Source: Zetaproteobacteria bacterium (lineage in GTDB: Bacteria > Pseudomonadota > Zetaproteobacteria > Mariprofundales > Mariprofundaceae). From it: a stretch of DNA of 44,838 bases. Location: contig QIFG01000050.1 in assembly GCA_003228735.1 (NCBI GenBank), positions 1 to 44,838 on the forward strand, in the 5' to 3' direction. Positions 25,030-32,613 of this stretch are shown in pieces (position 1 is the first letter of the stretch; every line of letters starts with the position of its first letter). Made by a program: the position numbers and the translations under genes. A model generated the notes under the pieces. The model was not told where the DNA came from. It saw only the letters and a list, made by a program, of their open reading frames with translations, and did not search any database.

Positions 25030-26677
25030 GATTCCTCCGGCGCAGGCCCAATAGCGTCAAATCATCCTCGCGCGTCATCTGGCCAAATTCCTCAATCGTC
25101 TTCAGAAGCGTTTTCGGCATCTGATCCAGTGGCTCGGCGTGGTGCGCCATGAACCAGTCAGCCAGACGTCTTTCTCCAAAGACATCCAGGCCGGCGGCCG
25201 TACCGTTCCGCCCCCTGGCCTCGGTCACGCCATCCGAGTAGGCCAATATCGCATCACCCTCCACAAGCCTTTCATGGTTAACCTTATAGGCCAAGTTCTT
25301 ATCCAACCCCATAGGAGGGGCGGAAGCCTCCAGAATCCGCAAATTTCCTGCAGAATACAGCAGGGGTGGCACATGGCCCGCATTCAGCCAGGCAAAATCA
25401 TGTGCGCCCGACCGGAGCTCGGCCAGAAACAGGCTTACAAACCGCCCTCCGCGCAGATTTTCACACAAGGCGTTATTGATATAGCCGGCCGCATCGCCAA
25501 GGCTGCTCCTGCTTGCCGCCAGGGCATGCAACATCGCCTGCAGGTTCGCTACGGTCAAGGCAGCAGGATAGCCCTTGCCCGCCACATCGGCCACGATCAA
25601 CCAGTAGGTGCCGCCGGTTACCTGAATATGATCATAGTAATCACCGCCGACGGCATAGCAGCTTTTCTGAAAGCCGTATAAATCATAACCGGGAATCTGC
25701 GGCGCCTCACGCGGCAGGATTCCCTGCTGAATCTCGGAGGCGATCTCAAGCGTGCCCTTAAGGTCATCCCGCTCCTGCAAACCCTTCAGCGCCGTATTCA
25801 GTCCCCGCGCCAGATCACCCAGATCATCATCCGTCAGCACAGGCACCTTTCTCCCATAATTACCCTGCCGCAAAGCGGCCAGACCGCTTGCGAGTTCCTT
25901 TGTCACCAACGCCAACGTGTTGCTGATGGTGTACGTCAGATAGGCCCCCGACAACATGGCGGCGACAAACAACACCAGAGCCTGGGAAATGATGAATTGC
26001 TGCTCGACAGGATCGCTCACGCCCAGAGCCAGATACACGTACAAGGCAAGCAGGGTGGTCGGGAAAAGGCCTGTCACGAAAAAAACCAGCCATGGACGAC
26101 GGGCGGAACCCGTCAGCGCCCGCAAGGGCTTGGCGTCTTCAAGATCGCCTGAGAAAGCCCCCAGGGCGACAAGCTTCCGGCGCAGGTGCGTGGAATAAGC
26201 TATGGTCTTGGCCACACCAAGTGCCGGCGCCAACACTCCGGTAGTGAAGTAGAAACATATTCCCAGCGCCAGGATCATGCGTGGCGTGAGCAATACATCG
26301 TTGACGGCTGCAGCGACCAATATCAACGCCATCAGATAGGTGCCATACAGCATGCCTGTCAGCGCCAGCGCCTTTAGCGCCCGCCAGGGCTGCTCGGCCA
26401 TGACCGCCTCCAGCACCTTATGGTGCTGCGTGAAGCGGCCTTCCAACCGTTTCCCCAGCCTGGCCACCGGCCAGTGAATCCAGAAAGCGGCGATGCCAAA
26501 ACAAACGAGAAAAAGCATGAGGTCCATGCCGGATATCCATAGGGGCAGCCCAATGGAGGCGCTATTTCCGGTAAGCCGCATGGTAAGCTGAATAAAGGCA
26601 AAGATGAGCAACAGCGGCCACATGGAAAAAATGTAGCGCCATGAGCTAAGGCGTGAAGATGAACCGGCTAAAGGCAT
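25016..26677 (-). CDS. membrane-bound SpoIIE/RsbU-type PP2C serine phosphatase
   Basis: The 553-residue protein has hydrophobic segments at about 15-35, 45-68, 100-125, 135-155, 195-218 and 230-250 (about six spans), which anchor it in the inner membrane. A HAMP-like linker (about 250-300, TKELASGLAALRQGNYGRKVPVLTDDDLGDLARGLN) leads to a PP2C/SpoIIE domain at about 315-545. Metal-binding features of this domain are GGDYYD, IVADVAGKG, LNAGHVPPLL, AYSDGVTEAR and REDDLTLL. Such phosphatases usually dephosphorylate an anti-sigma-factor antagonist in partner-switching. No such partner is in the window. It is the first gene before fumC, overlapping it by 14 bases. The membrane part may sense a signal; the ligand is unknown. 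Confidence 0.85.
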   Translation of the reverse strand: MPLAGSSSRLSSWRYIFSMWPLLLIFAFIQLTMRLTGNSASIGLPLWISGMDLMLFLVCFGIAAFWIHWPVARLGKRLEGRFTQHHKVLEAVMAEQPWRALKALALTGMLYGTYLMALILVAAAVNDVLLTPRMILALGICFYFTTGVLAPALGVAKTIAYSTHLRRKLVALGAFSGDLEDAKPLRALTGSARRPWLVFFVTGLFPTTLLALYVYLALGVSDPVEQQFIISQALVLFVAAMLSGAYLTYTISNTLALVTKELASGLAALRQGNYGRKVPVLTDDDLGDLARGLNTALKGLQERDDLKGTLEIASEIQQGILPREAPQIPGYDLYGFQKSCYAVGGDYYDHIQVTGGTYWLIVADVAGKGYPAALTVANLQAMLHALAASRSSLGDAAGYINNALCENLRGGRFVSLFLAELRSGAHDFAWLNAGHVPPLLYSAGNLRILEASAPPMGLDKNLAYKVNHERLVEGDAILAYSDGVTEARGRNGTAAGLDVFGERRLADWFMAHHAEPLDQMPKTLLKTIEEFGQMTREDDLTLLGLRRRNHGED

Positions 26678-26740
26678 ATGTGGACTCTAGCGTGTCTTAT
26701 GCCTTGGAGCCAAAGGGTTAAAGCCGTCAACAACGCCAAC

Positions 26741-26768
26741 AAAAAAGGCGGCCATGGCCGCCTTTTTT
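26741..26768. terminator. bidirectional rho-independent terminator
   Basis: A perfect 28-base palindrome: A6, GGCGGCCATGGCCGCC core, T6. It forms a GC-rich stem with A/T tails on both strands. It sits just after the tRNA-Asn 3' end on the minus strand, so it originally ended the tRNA transcript and insulates the phosphatase gene. Confidence 0.9.
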
Positions 26769-26774
26769 ATTGCA

Positions 26775-26819
26775 TGGCTCCCCGGGTCGGACTCGAACCA
26801 ACGGCAAGGTGATTAACAG
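26775..26819 (-). other. prophage attachment site: 3' part of tRNA-Asn(GUU) gene
   Basis: On the minus strand these 45 bases are the 3' part of a tRNA-Asn: anticodon loop CTGTTAA, 3' anticodon stem TCACC, variable loop, T stem GTTGG / CCGAC around TTCGAGT, 3' acceptor strand CCGGGGA, G and CCA. The 5' half (acceptor, D arm, 5' anticodon stem) is missing: upstream of the loop the sequence stops fitting a tRNA (GGGTTT instead of an expected GGTGA-like stem). This is the pattern left by integrase crossover at the anticodon loop. The intact tRNA should lie at the other prophage end, beyond the window. It marks the left prophage boundary. Confidence 0.85.
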
Positions 26820-26911
26820 AAACCCGCTTTTTTCAAGAAATGGTGTGGTTGAGCGGCTTTCTGCGTATCTCCACAAAACAAAACAACCGCGAATCCCTTT
26901 ATTCCCCGTCC

Positions 26912-26946
26912 TGACAATTTTTGTCAAGGCACAACCAGGGCACAAC
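26912..26946 (+). repeat. short repeats near the att site (possible integrase arm sites)
   Basis: TGACAA-TTT-TTGTCA (26912-26926) is a palindrome, followed by GGCACAAC twice (26928-26935 and 26939-26946). Arrays like this beside an attachment core can bind integrase or an excision factor. No integrase gene is in the window. Confidence 0.35.
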
Positions 26947-26957
26947 ACGGTGGTCGC

Positions 26958-27035
26958 GTGAATGAACTCTCCCTCTTTACCGGCGCAGGCGGCGGATTGC
27001 TCGGAACGCATCTGCTCGGAGGCGAGTTGAGATGA
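26958..27035 (+). pseudogene. N-terminal scrap of a C5-cytosine DNA methyltransferase
   Basis: The plus-strand frame from GTG 26958 reads VNELSLFTGAGGGLLGTHLL, then GGELR and a TGA stop. The LSLFTGAGGG segment is motif I (SAM-binding FxGxG) of Dcm-type cytosine methyltransferases, which always lies at the extreme N-terminus. After 25 codons the similarity stops and no continuation is seen in other frames nearby, so only the start of the gene remains, probably after a deletion next to the att site. Confidence 0.6.
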
Positions 27036-27380
27036 CTCTACCAGCCTGTTTAATCCCCTGCCCCCTTATGAAGAAGGGCCCCCGCTCAATCGTTAAGTCG
27101 TCAATCAATTCAACTGAACAGTCTCAAGACAGGCAGGGGAAGGCTCCAAGGAAAAGGTACTTCTGGCGATTTGCCCTGTACGGGTACGAGAGATCGCGCA
27201 ACAGCGCTAGAGAATGGCGGCTGAACATACTTAACTCTAGTGATGCCAATGCTTTCCGCAGGTTCAGCATTAGAGAAAAGAGCATGGCCTACAATCTTGT
27301 GAACCGTTGGTATTATTGGCTTTCCCCACTGATGCGGCTTTTTTGTACCGAGAATCAAAAAGTGTGTTTCAGGTTGGCTG
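27036..27380. other. stretch without a recognisable gene
   Basis: 345 bases between the methyltransferase scrap and the tail-Z-like gene. Open frames exist on both strands, but none looks like a protein or has a ribosome site. There is an inverted repeat CCCCTGCC / GGCAGGGG around 27056 and 27134. It may be the residue of the deletion that removed the rest of the methyltransferase. Confidence 0.4.
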
Positions 27381-27992
27381 ATGATCGAGGGGCTTGTCGC
27401 TGACATGCAGATTGATGTGCGTACGAACATCAAGGAAGTCCAGCGGAAGCTGGGGCGGATGAGCCGGGAGTTGAAGGACAAGGCTGCGGTGATGGCCATC
27501 AACAAGACGGCGGCCAAGGCCAAGACCGAGCTGGTGCGTGCGATCACGGCCGAGTATGTCATCAAGGCTGCCGAGATTCGGCCACGTCTTCGGCTGCAGC
27601 GCGCCAGGCGTGGTCGGCTGACGGCTGTGATTGATCCATGGAAAGGGTCGCGCAGGCGCTCACTGAATTTGATCCACTTCCTTGAGAATAAAGTATCGCT
27701 GGCCGAGATGAAGCGGCGCAGGAAAAAAGGTGCGCACAAGCAACTCCGATTTAAAATCAAGAAAGGAAGTCCGCCCAAGATCATCCGTGGCGCTTTTATC
27801 CAGAACAGGGGCCGCACCATTTTCATACGCACCGACACGACCATGATGCCGATTGAGCCGGTACAGACCGTTGGTGTGCCGCAGATGTTCGGCGTCCGCC
27901 GCATCAATGCGCGGGTCATCCGCCGAATCCGGAAGGAATTCCCGATCGAGTACATGCGCGCGGCCCGGCACGCGACGAGGAAATTCAGATGA
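27381..27992 (+). CDS. phage minor tail protein Z-like
   Basis: The protein has 203 residues from ATG 27381 (AGG 7 bases before), or 195 from ATG 27405. It is very basic, with a start (QIDVRTNIKEVQRKLGRMSRELKDKAAVMAINKTAAKAKTELVRAI) and overall layout like lambda gpZ/minor tail Z proteins, including a C-terminal FPIEYMRAARHATRKF. These act late in tail assembly for connection to heads. Its place here, next to the att site and before the replication gene, is unusual since the head genes start at 38 kb. Its TGA overlaps the ATGATG of the next small ORF. Confidence 0.65.
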   Translation: MIEGLVADMQIDVRTNIKEVQRKLGRMSRELKDKAAVMAINKTAAKAKTELVRAITAEYVIKAAEIRPRLRLQRARRGRLTAVIDPWKGSRRRSLNLIHFLENKVSLAEMKRRRKKGAHKQLRFKIKKGSPPKIIRGAFIQNRGRTIFIRTDTTMMPIEPVQTVGVPQMFGVRRINARVIRRIRKEFPIEYMRAARHATRKFR

Positions 27993-28159
27993 TGTTAATA
28001 TGGGAACACCGCTTTCGGGGGCCGTTTAGCCGGACAACCGCGGCATGCAGGCTCAACGTCCGATGGCTGATTCAGGTCCACCGGATGCAGGTATTCGGCA
28101 AAAGCACTGGGCGCTGGGGCTGGCGATGGGTTCCTTTGTCTGAGATATGCCCAAAATGA
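27989..28159 (+). CDS. small translationally coupled ORF (56 aa), unknown
   Basis: It begins at ATG 27989 in an ATGATG that overlaps the upstream stop, and ends at TGA 28157-28159 inside the start of the primase gene (ATG 28147). The translation is basic and Trp-rich (MMLIWEHRFRGPFSRTT..., GRWGWRWVPLSE). Overlap at both ends suggests real coupling. I do not recognise the family. Confidence 0.4.
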   Translation: MMLIWEHRFRGPFSRTTAACRLNVRWLIQVHRMQVFGKSTGRWGWRWVPLSEICPK

Positions 28160-30546
28160 TCGCATCGAATTATGATGACGTGCTGCATCAGCTCACTGAC
28201 TTTGGGCTGGATGTCGACGCTCTGGAACCCGGCAGGATTGTCCGTTGCCGCACGCCGGAAGATCGCGTCAACAAGCGCTCCGGCTGGTATTCGCTGTTCG
28301 AGATTCAGACGCATGCCGGCGACTGGCTGCTGGTTGGCTCGTATGGAGACTGGCGAGAGGGCGGCGGTGCACACAAGGTAGACCTGAAGAAATCCGAGTT
28401 GTCTGCCGAAGAGAAAGCCGATATCCGCAAACGCATTGCTGCCGATCGGCGCCGGGCCGAACAGCAGCGCAAGAAGAAAGCGTCGCTGTCGGCCAGGCGG
28501 GCAGAAAAGATGTGGCAGAAATGCCAGCCGACCGGGTGCTCCGACTACCTTGAACGTAAGTGCATCGGCGCGCACGGCATTCGTTTCACAGAAAAAAACG
28601 CCCTGGTCATTCCGATGTGCGATACATCCGGCAGGATCCACGGCCTGCAGTTCATTCTATCGAAGGCCGGCCACGCCGAGCGCATCAAAAAGAATGGTCG
28701 CGACAAGGAATTCTGGCCTTTCGGCCTGGCTAAAAAGGGCCACTTCCACATGCTCGGCGCGCCGTTGATGAGCAGCGTGATTATGGTGACGGAAGGATAC
28801 GCCACTGCCGCCTCGATGTTCGAGGCTTGTGAGATCCCTGTTGCGGCAGCTTTCGACGCCGGCAACCTGGGGCCGGTGGCCGAGGCGCTGAAAAAACGAT
28901 ATCCGAAGGCCCGCATCCTGATCGGCGGCGATGACGATTATCTTGGCAAATGCCGTGAGTGTGGCAAATTCACTGAGGTGGCCCAGGCCGAGTGCAGGCA
29001 CTGCGAGAAGCCGCACGGCAAGGAAAACACAGGCATCGCCATGGCGACGCGCGCGGTCATGGCCGTGTTCGGAGCCTGGCTGGCGCCGTCGTTTTCCGAT
29101 CGCGGCACAAAAAAGCTGTCCGACTTCAACGACCTACACATCGCAGAGGGATTGCAGCAGGTGCGTTCGCAACTGGAAACAAAGCTCGCGGAGCTTGGCT
29201 GGGATGCGCGTGCGGCGCAGGAGCAGGCGCGGGAACACAATACAGGGGGAAGGGGGGAAGACACCTCTGATCCGTCGAAGTCCCTGATTTCCGTGGCCGA
29301 CGCATGTGTGCGATACAGCCTGATTTACGCCGGCAAGGGCACGCTGTTCGACCACCAGAAGCACATCCTCGTGCCGAAAACGGATGTGCTCGACATCCTG
29401 CCGGATCACGGCTGGCGGGACTGGAAACACAACTACGGCATCAGGTCTGTGGATATGAAAAACGTTGGCTTCGATCCGGGCGGCACCGATAAGAACATCA
29501 AGTGCAACCTCTGGGGCGGCTGGCCGACGAAGCCGGACTCCAGAGGCTCCTGCGAAATGCTGCTGGACCTGCTGCGGTTTCTGTGCTCGGAGGAAGAAAA
29601 CGGCAGGGACACCTTCGACTGGGTGATGAGGTGGCTGGCCTACCCGATCCAGAATCCCGGCGCTAAGATGCGCTCGGCGCTGATCTTCCACGGCCCGCAG
29701 GGCTCCGGCAAGAATTTGTTTTTTGATGCGGTCATGGCCATCTATGGCGAGTATGGCCGCATCATCGACCAGCCGGCGATCGAGGATCGCTTCAACGATT
29801 GGGCCAGCAAAAAACTGTTCATGATCGCTGATGAGGTGGTCGCCAGGGCAGAGTTGTATCACGTTAAGAATAAGCTCAAGGGATTCATCACCGGCGAGTG
29901 GATGCGCATCAATCCGAAGAACGTCGCCGCGCATGACGAGCGCAACCACGTCAATCTGGTGTTTCTGTCGAACGAACTGCTGCCCTCGGTGCTGGAGAAA
30001 GACGATCGCAGACACTGCGTGGTCTGGACGCCGAGAAAGGCCGGCCGGGAGTTCTATTCCGACGTCGGCAGCGAGGTGCAGCATGGCGGTGTTGCGGCCT
30101 TACACGCGCACCTGCTGAATATCGACATCAAGGGTTTACATACACACACGGAACCGCCGATGACCGTGGCCAAGACCGACCTCATTGCACTGTCCTGCGA
30201 TTCGCCGGAGCGATTTGTGCGCGAATGGAAGGGCGGCGAGTTGAAATATCCCTGCCAGACATGCGCCTCGGCGGCGCTTTACCAGGCGTATCGGCGCTGG
30301 TGCACAGCCGAGGGTGAGCGCTTCCCGGTAAACCACAACCGCTTTTCAGCAACTGTCAGCAAGGTGGACGGCTTCAAGATCAAACAGGTGAAAATCTATC
30401 CGGGCAAGGCTTATAAAAAAGACCCGAAGCCGGTGCGCGCCGTGCTGGTGGCTGACGACGGCGTGCCCGATATTGAAATGATGAAGTGGTATACCGAAAA
30501 ATTGCACGAATTTGAGCAGTCGCTTGGAGATAATGATGGCTTCTGA
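28147..30546 (+). CDS. phage primase-helicase (TOPRIM plus D5/SF3-type helicase)
   Basis: The 799-residue protein starts with a primase-like region (about 1-190, FEIQTHAGDWLLVGSYGDWR, GLQFILS). A TOPRIM domain follows (about 210-265, VIMVTEGYATAASMFEACEIPVAAAFDAGNL, LIGGDDDY) and is interrupted or followed by a four-Cys zinc ribbon at about 268-290 (CRECGKF...CRHC). The C-terminal half is an SF3/D5-like helicase with Walker A GPQGSGKN at about 516 and a Walker B-like LFMIADEV near 560. It primes and unwinds phage DNA. It lies directly before an array of short repeats (30554-30804) that may be its origin. It is the main replication gene in the window. Confidence 0.88.
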   Translation: MPKMIASNYDDVLHQLTDFGLDVDALEPGRIVRCRTPEDRVNKRSGWYSLFEIQTHAGDWLLVGSYGDWREGGGAHKVDLKKSELSAEEKADIRKRIAADRRRAEQQRKKKASLSARRAEKMWQKCQPTGCSDYLERKCIGAHGIRFTEKNALVIPMCDTSGRIHGLQFILSKAGHAERIKKNGRDKEFWPFGLAKKGHFHMLGAPLMSSVIMVTEGYATAASMFEACEIPVAAAFDAGNLGPVAEALKKRYPKARILIGGDDDYLGKCRECGKFTEVAQAECRHCEKPHGKENTGIAMATRAVMAVFGAWLAPSFSDRGTKKLSDFNDLHIAEGLQQVRSQLETKLAELGWDARAAQEQAREHNTGGRGEDTSDPSKSLISVADACVRYSLIYAGKGTLFDHQKHILVPKTDVLDILPDHGWRDWKHNYGIRSVDMKNVGFDPGGTDKNIKCNLWGGWPTKPDSRGSCEMLLDLLRFLCSEEENGRDTFDWVMRWLAYPIQNPGAKMRSALIFHGPQGSGKNLFFDAVMAIYGEYGRIIDQPAIEDRFNDWASKKLFMIADEVVARAELYHVKNKLKGFITGEWMRINPKNVAAHDERNHVNLVFLSNELLPSVLEKDDRRHCVVWTPRKAGREFYSDVGSEVQHGGVAALHAHLLNIDIKGLHTHTEPPMTVAKTDLIALSCDSPERFVREWKGGELKYPCQTCASAALYQAYRRWCTAEGERFPVNHNRFSATVSKVDGFKIKQVKIYPGKAYKKDPKPVRAVLVADDGVPDIEMMKWYTEKLHEFEQSLGDNDGF

Positions 30547-30553
30547 GCGCCGA

Positions 30554-30804
30554 GGTAACGCAGGTAACGCATCAGGTAACGCATGCCGAAACCTCGAAAG
30601 CGTTGTGAGACAACGTGGGTAACGCAGGTAACGCAGGTAACGCACCCTCGTGTACGCACGCGCGTAAACATTTCAGTTCCGAAGTGTTTTTACCCTCGCG
30701 CGCATATATACCCTGCGTTACCTGTGTTACCTGTGTTACCTGTCTTGGAAATAAAGGGATTGAAGAGGTAACGCATGAAAAATAGATGCGTTACCTGCGT
30801 TACC
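30554..30804. repeat. iteron-like array, candidate phage replication origin
   Basis: Twelve copies of a 9-mer GGTAACGCA or its complement (two with one change) lie in 251 bases. Plus orientation: 30554, 30563, 30575, 30618, 30627, 30636, 30767. Minus orientation (TGCGTTACC): 30714, 30723*, 30732*, 30787, 30796 (*TGTGTTACC). Several are exactly head to tail. The last group forms a 10-bp perfect hairpin, GGTAACGCAT / ATGCGTTACC, with a 9-base loop. The position right after the primase-helicase gene suits an origin. Confidence 0.75.
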
Positions 30805-30823
30805 TGCCTTGTGGTTTCTTCTC

Positions 30824-31669
30824 ATGGCTGAAACAAAACCGCTCCGAATCCTGTCCCTCGGTGCTGGCGTGCAGTCCACCACCGTCCTTCTCATGTCGTG
30901 CAAAGGTGAGTTGCCAAAACTGGATTGTGCGATATTCGCAGATGTGGGATGGGAGCCGAAGGCGGTCTATGAGCATCTTAACTGGCTCAAGGGCGAGTCA
31001 GCGCGGCATGGTATTCCAACGCATATTGTTCGCGCCGGACACATTAAAAGGGACGCGCTAAACAGTCGGGTGCGTGGCGTAAACGAGGCAGGCGCACGCT
31101 GCGCTTCCATGCCTTACCGTACACGCAATCATGATGGAACTATCGGAATGCTTCGCCGTCAATGCACGGTGGAATACAAACTTAGTCCGATTGAGCGCTT
31201 TGTACGTCGAGAGTTGTTAGGGCTTAGGCCGAGACAGCATGCACCAGAGTCAATAGTTGTGGAGAAGTGGATCGGGATATCAACCGACGAAGCCCACAGA
31301 ATGAAGCCGAGTCGAAACGCATATGAAGTAAACCGATGGCCATTGATTTATGACAAGGATATGGATCGGCACGGATGCCATGTCTGGCTGAAAGCCAATT
31401 ACCCAACACGCGAAGTGCCCAGGTCATCGTGTATCGGCTGTCCGTATCACTCAGATCACGAATGGAGAGCGCTGCGCGATAACTCGCCAGCAGAGTTTCA
31501 AGAAGCAATCGAGTTTGATAAAGCCATCAGGAATTGTGGCGGACTGCGCGGCAAGGTGTTTGTGCACCGGAAAGCAATCCCGCTGAGCGATGTGGACTTG
31601 GAAACACTTGAGGACAAAGGGCAGATCAATATGTTCGGTAATGAATGCGAAGGATTGTGTGGTGTTTGA
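30824..31669 (+). CDS. PAPS-reductase-like PP-loop protein
   Basis: The protein has 281 residues from ATG 30824. A PP-loop SLGAGVQST (11-19) binds ATP or a nucleotide, as in PAPS reductases, FAD synthetase-like proteins and DndC. A C-terminal SSCIGCPYHSDHEWRAL holds a CxxC pair and a conserved His, typical of phage members. These proteins may be linked to sulphur transfer or nucleic acid modification; the exact role in phages is unclear. It follows the iteron array, has no strong ribosome site, and its end overlaps the start of the next (broken) gene by 8 bases. Partner Dnd genes are not present. Confidence 0.75.
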   Translation: MAETKPLRILSLGAGVQSTTVLLMSCKGELPKLDCAIFADVGWEPKAVYEHLNWLKGESARHGIPTHIVRAGHIKRDALNSRVRGVNEAGARCASMPYRTRNHDGTIGMLRRQCTVEYKLSPIERFVRRELLGLRPRQHAPESIVVEKWIGISTDEAHRMKPSRNAYEVNRWPLIYDKDMDRHGCHVWLKANYPTREVPRSSCIGCPYHSDHEWRALRDNSPAEFQEAIEFDKAIRNCGGLRGKVFVHRKAIPLSDVDLETLEDKGQINMFGNECEGLCGV

Positions 31670-31927
31670 AAAAAAGACCAAGTGGTCAGGCGGACTGGCA
31701 GAGTGGCGCGAAGGCGCTACGGTGTATCTGAGCGTGGCGTTCACGTGGCTGCATTGATAATGCATGGAGCCGAGCCTCGCTACGACTGGACGGAGCGGAA
31801 GCTTCAGGACGTGGCCCGCTGGGCGAATGGCTTTGTCTGGAAGCGTGTGCCGTTTTGTGAGTATGACCGGAGATGCAGAACGGCTCGCCATGTGTCGCAT
31901 GCCGGGCAGCAGGTCTTGTTCTCATGA
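31662..31927 (+). pseudogene. frameshifted phage gene between PAPS-reductase-like and PLD-like genes
   Basis: GTG 31662 starts a coherent frame (VFEKKTKWSGGLAEWREGAT, then VYLSVAFTWLH) that overlaps the previous stop, but stops at 31755-31757. One frame over, the sequence continues plausibly as IDNAWSRA (from 31753). The third frame runs from about 31760 to a TGA at 31925-31927 that overlaps the next gene's ATG exactly (ATGA). Both ends therefore have the coupling expected of a real gene, while the middle has one or two shifts. The product is not recognised. Alternatively the last frame is a separate 55-codon gene. Confidence 0.4.
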
Positions 31928-32613
31928 GTGAAAACTTGCTCGATTTACTGCCAGACACCGATCAGGGCCTATTTGCATTAGATCCGGAGGAAATCCAGCG
32001 CGCCGAAGCGGAGAAAAAGTCAAAGCAGAAGACAGTCTCGTTGGCCCGAAGACAGCATCGTATCGAAACCCGCCGCGCTAGGTCAGAGGCAGAACTGGCC
32101 AAGCTGTTGCCCGAACGGCTGGAAATGGGCGTCAGTTATCATGTTCTAAGTTCTGGCGATATCGACTCACTCTCTTTTCTGGCGCATGTGTGCGGTGCTA
32201 TGCCGCTGGATTATTGCATGTTTTCAACGTGGTGCATGGCGATGCCGGATTGTGAGGCGTTCGGCGGCTGGGTACGCTCCCGCCGCATTTCCAGACTAGA
32301 TGCTTATGTGGGAGAAATATTCCCGTCACAATATTCCGATGAGCATCTGGTTATGTGTCAGGTGTCGCGCGATTCAGGCGGTAGGCTGGCCGTCTTTCGC
32401 AATCATTCCAAAATTATACTCGGCTGCAATCTGACTTATGATTTCTGGTTTGCAATCGAGTCAAGCGCGAACATAAATACAAATCCGCGCACGGAAAATA
32501 CAGCCATCCATTGCGGTCGTGATCTGTTCGGTTTTTACAAAGCGTATTTCGATGGCATCCGCAGCTTCAATCGTGATTTTGATGATTGGCAACCATGGGG
32601 GCCTGGCGCATGA
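31924..32613 (+). CDS. phospholipase-D-like phage protein
   Basis: The protein has 229 residues. A charged N-terminal stretch (about 20-68, likely coiled coil) is followed by a domain whose end reads VFRNHSKIILGCN (H161, K163) and ESSANINTNPRTEN (179-192). H-x-K followed by G/S-S-x-N and a Glu-Asn matches one half of the PLD superfamily active site. Two such sites, or a dimer, cleave phosphodiesters. It may act as a nuclease with the PAPS-reductase-like protein nearby. It starts with an ATGA overlap upstream and ends with an ATGA overlap with the terminase small subunit, so it belongs to the same transcript. Confidence 0.6.
   Translation: MSENLLDLLPDTDQGLFALDPEEIQRAEAEKKSKQKTVSLARRQHRIETRRARSEAELAKLLPERLEMGVSYHVLSSGDIDSLSFLAHVCGAMPLDYCMFSTWCMAMPDCEAFGGWVRSRRISRLDAYVGEIFPSQYSDEHLVMCQVSRDSGGRLAVFRNHSKIILGCNLTYDFWFAIESSANINTNPRTENTAIHCGRDLFGFYKAYFDGIRSFNRDFDDWQPWGPGA

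Noticed and set aside
26775-26819. Functional tRNA-Asn gene
   Set aside because: The 5' half is missing: no acceptor 5' strand, D arm or 5' anticodon stem is found upstream on the minus strand.
26727-27011. Minus-strand frame over the att region
   Set aside because: It runs through the terminator palindrome and the tRNA remnant, so it cannot be a natural gene.
27032-27403. 123-codon plus-strand frame before the tail-Z-like gene
   Set aside because: No ribosome site, no recognisable motif, and irregular composition. Treated as non-coding.
27110-27955. Long open frame on the minus strand across the tail-Z-like gene
   Set aside because: It is antisense to a recognisable phage protein, has no ribosome site and its translation has no protein-like pattern. 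It is an effect of the base composition of the opposite gene.
29134-30084. Long minus-strand open frame inside the primase-helicase gene
   Set aside because: The plus strand has intact TOPRIM and Walker motifs; the antisense frame shows no known motif.
30554-30804. CRISPR array
   Set aside because: The repeated units are 9-mers in both directions, often directly adjacent, without constant-length unique spacers. An origin or binding array fits better.
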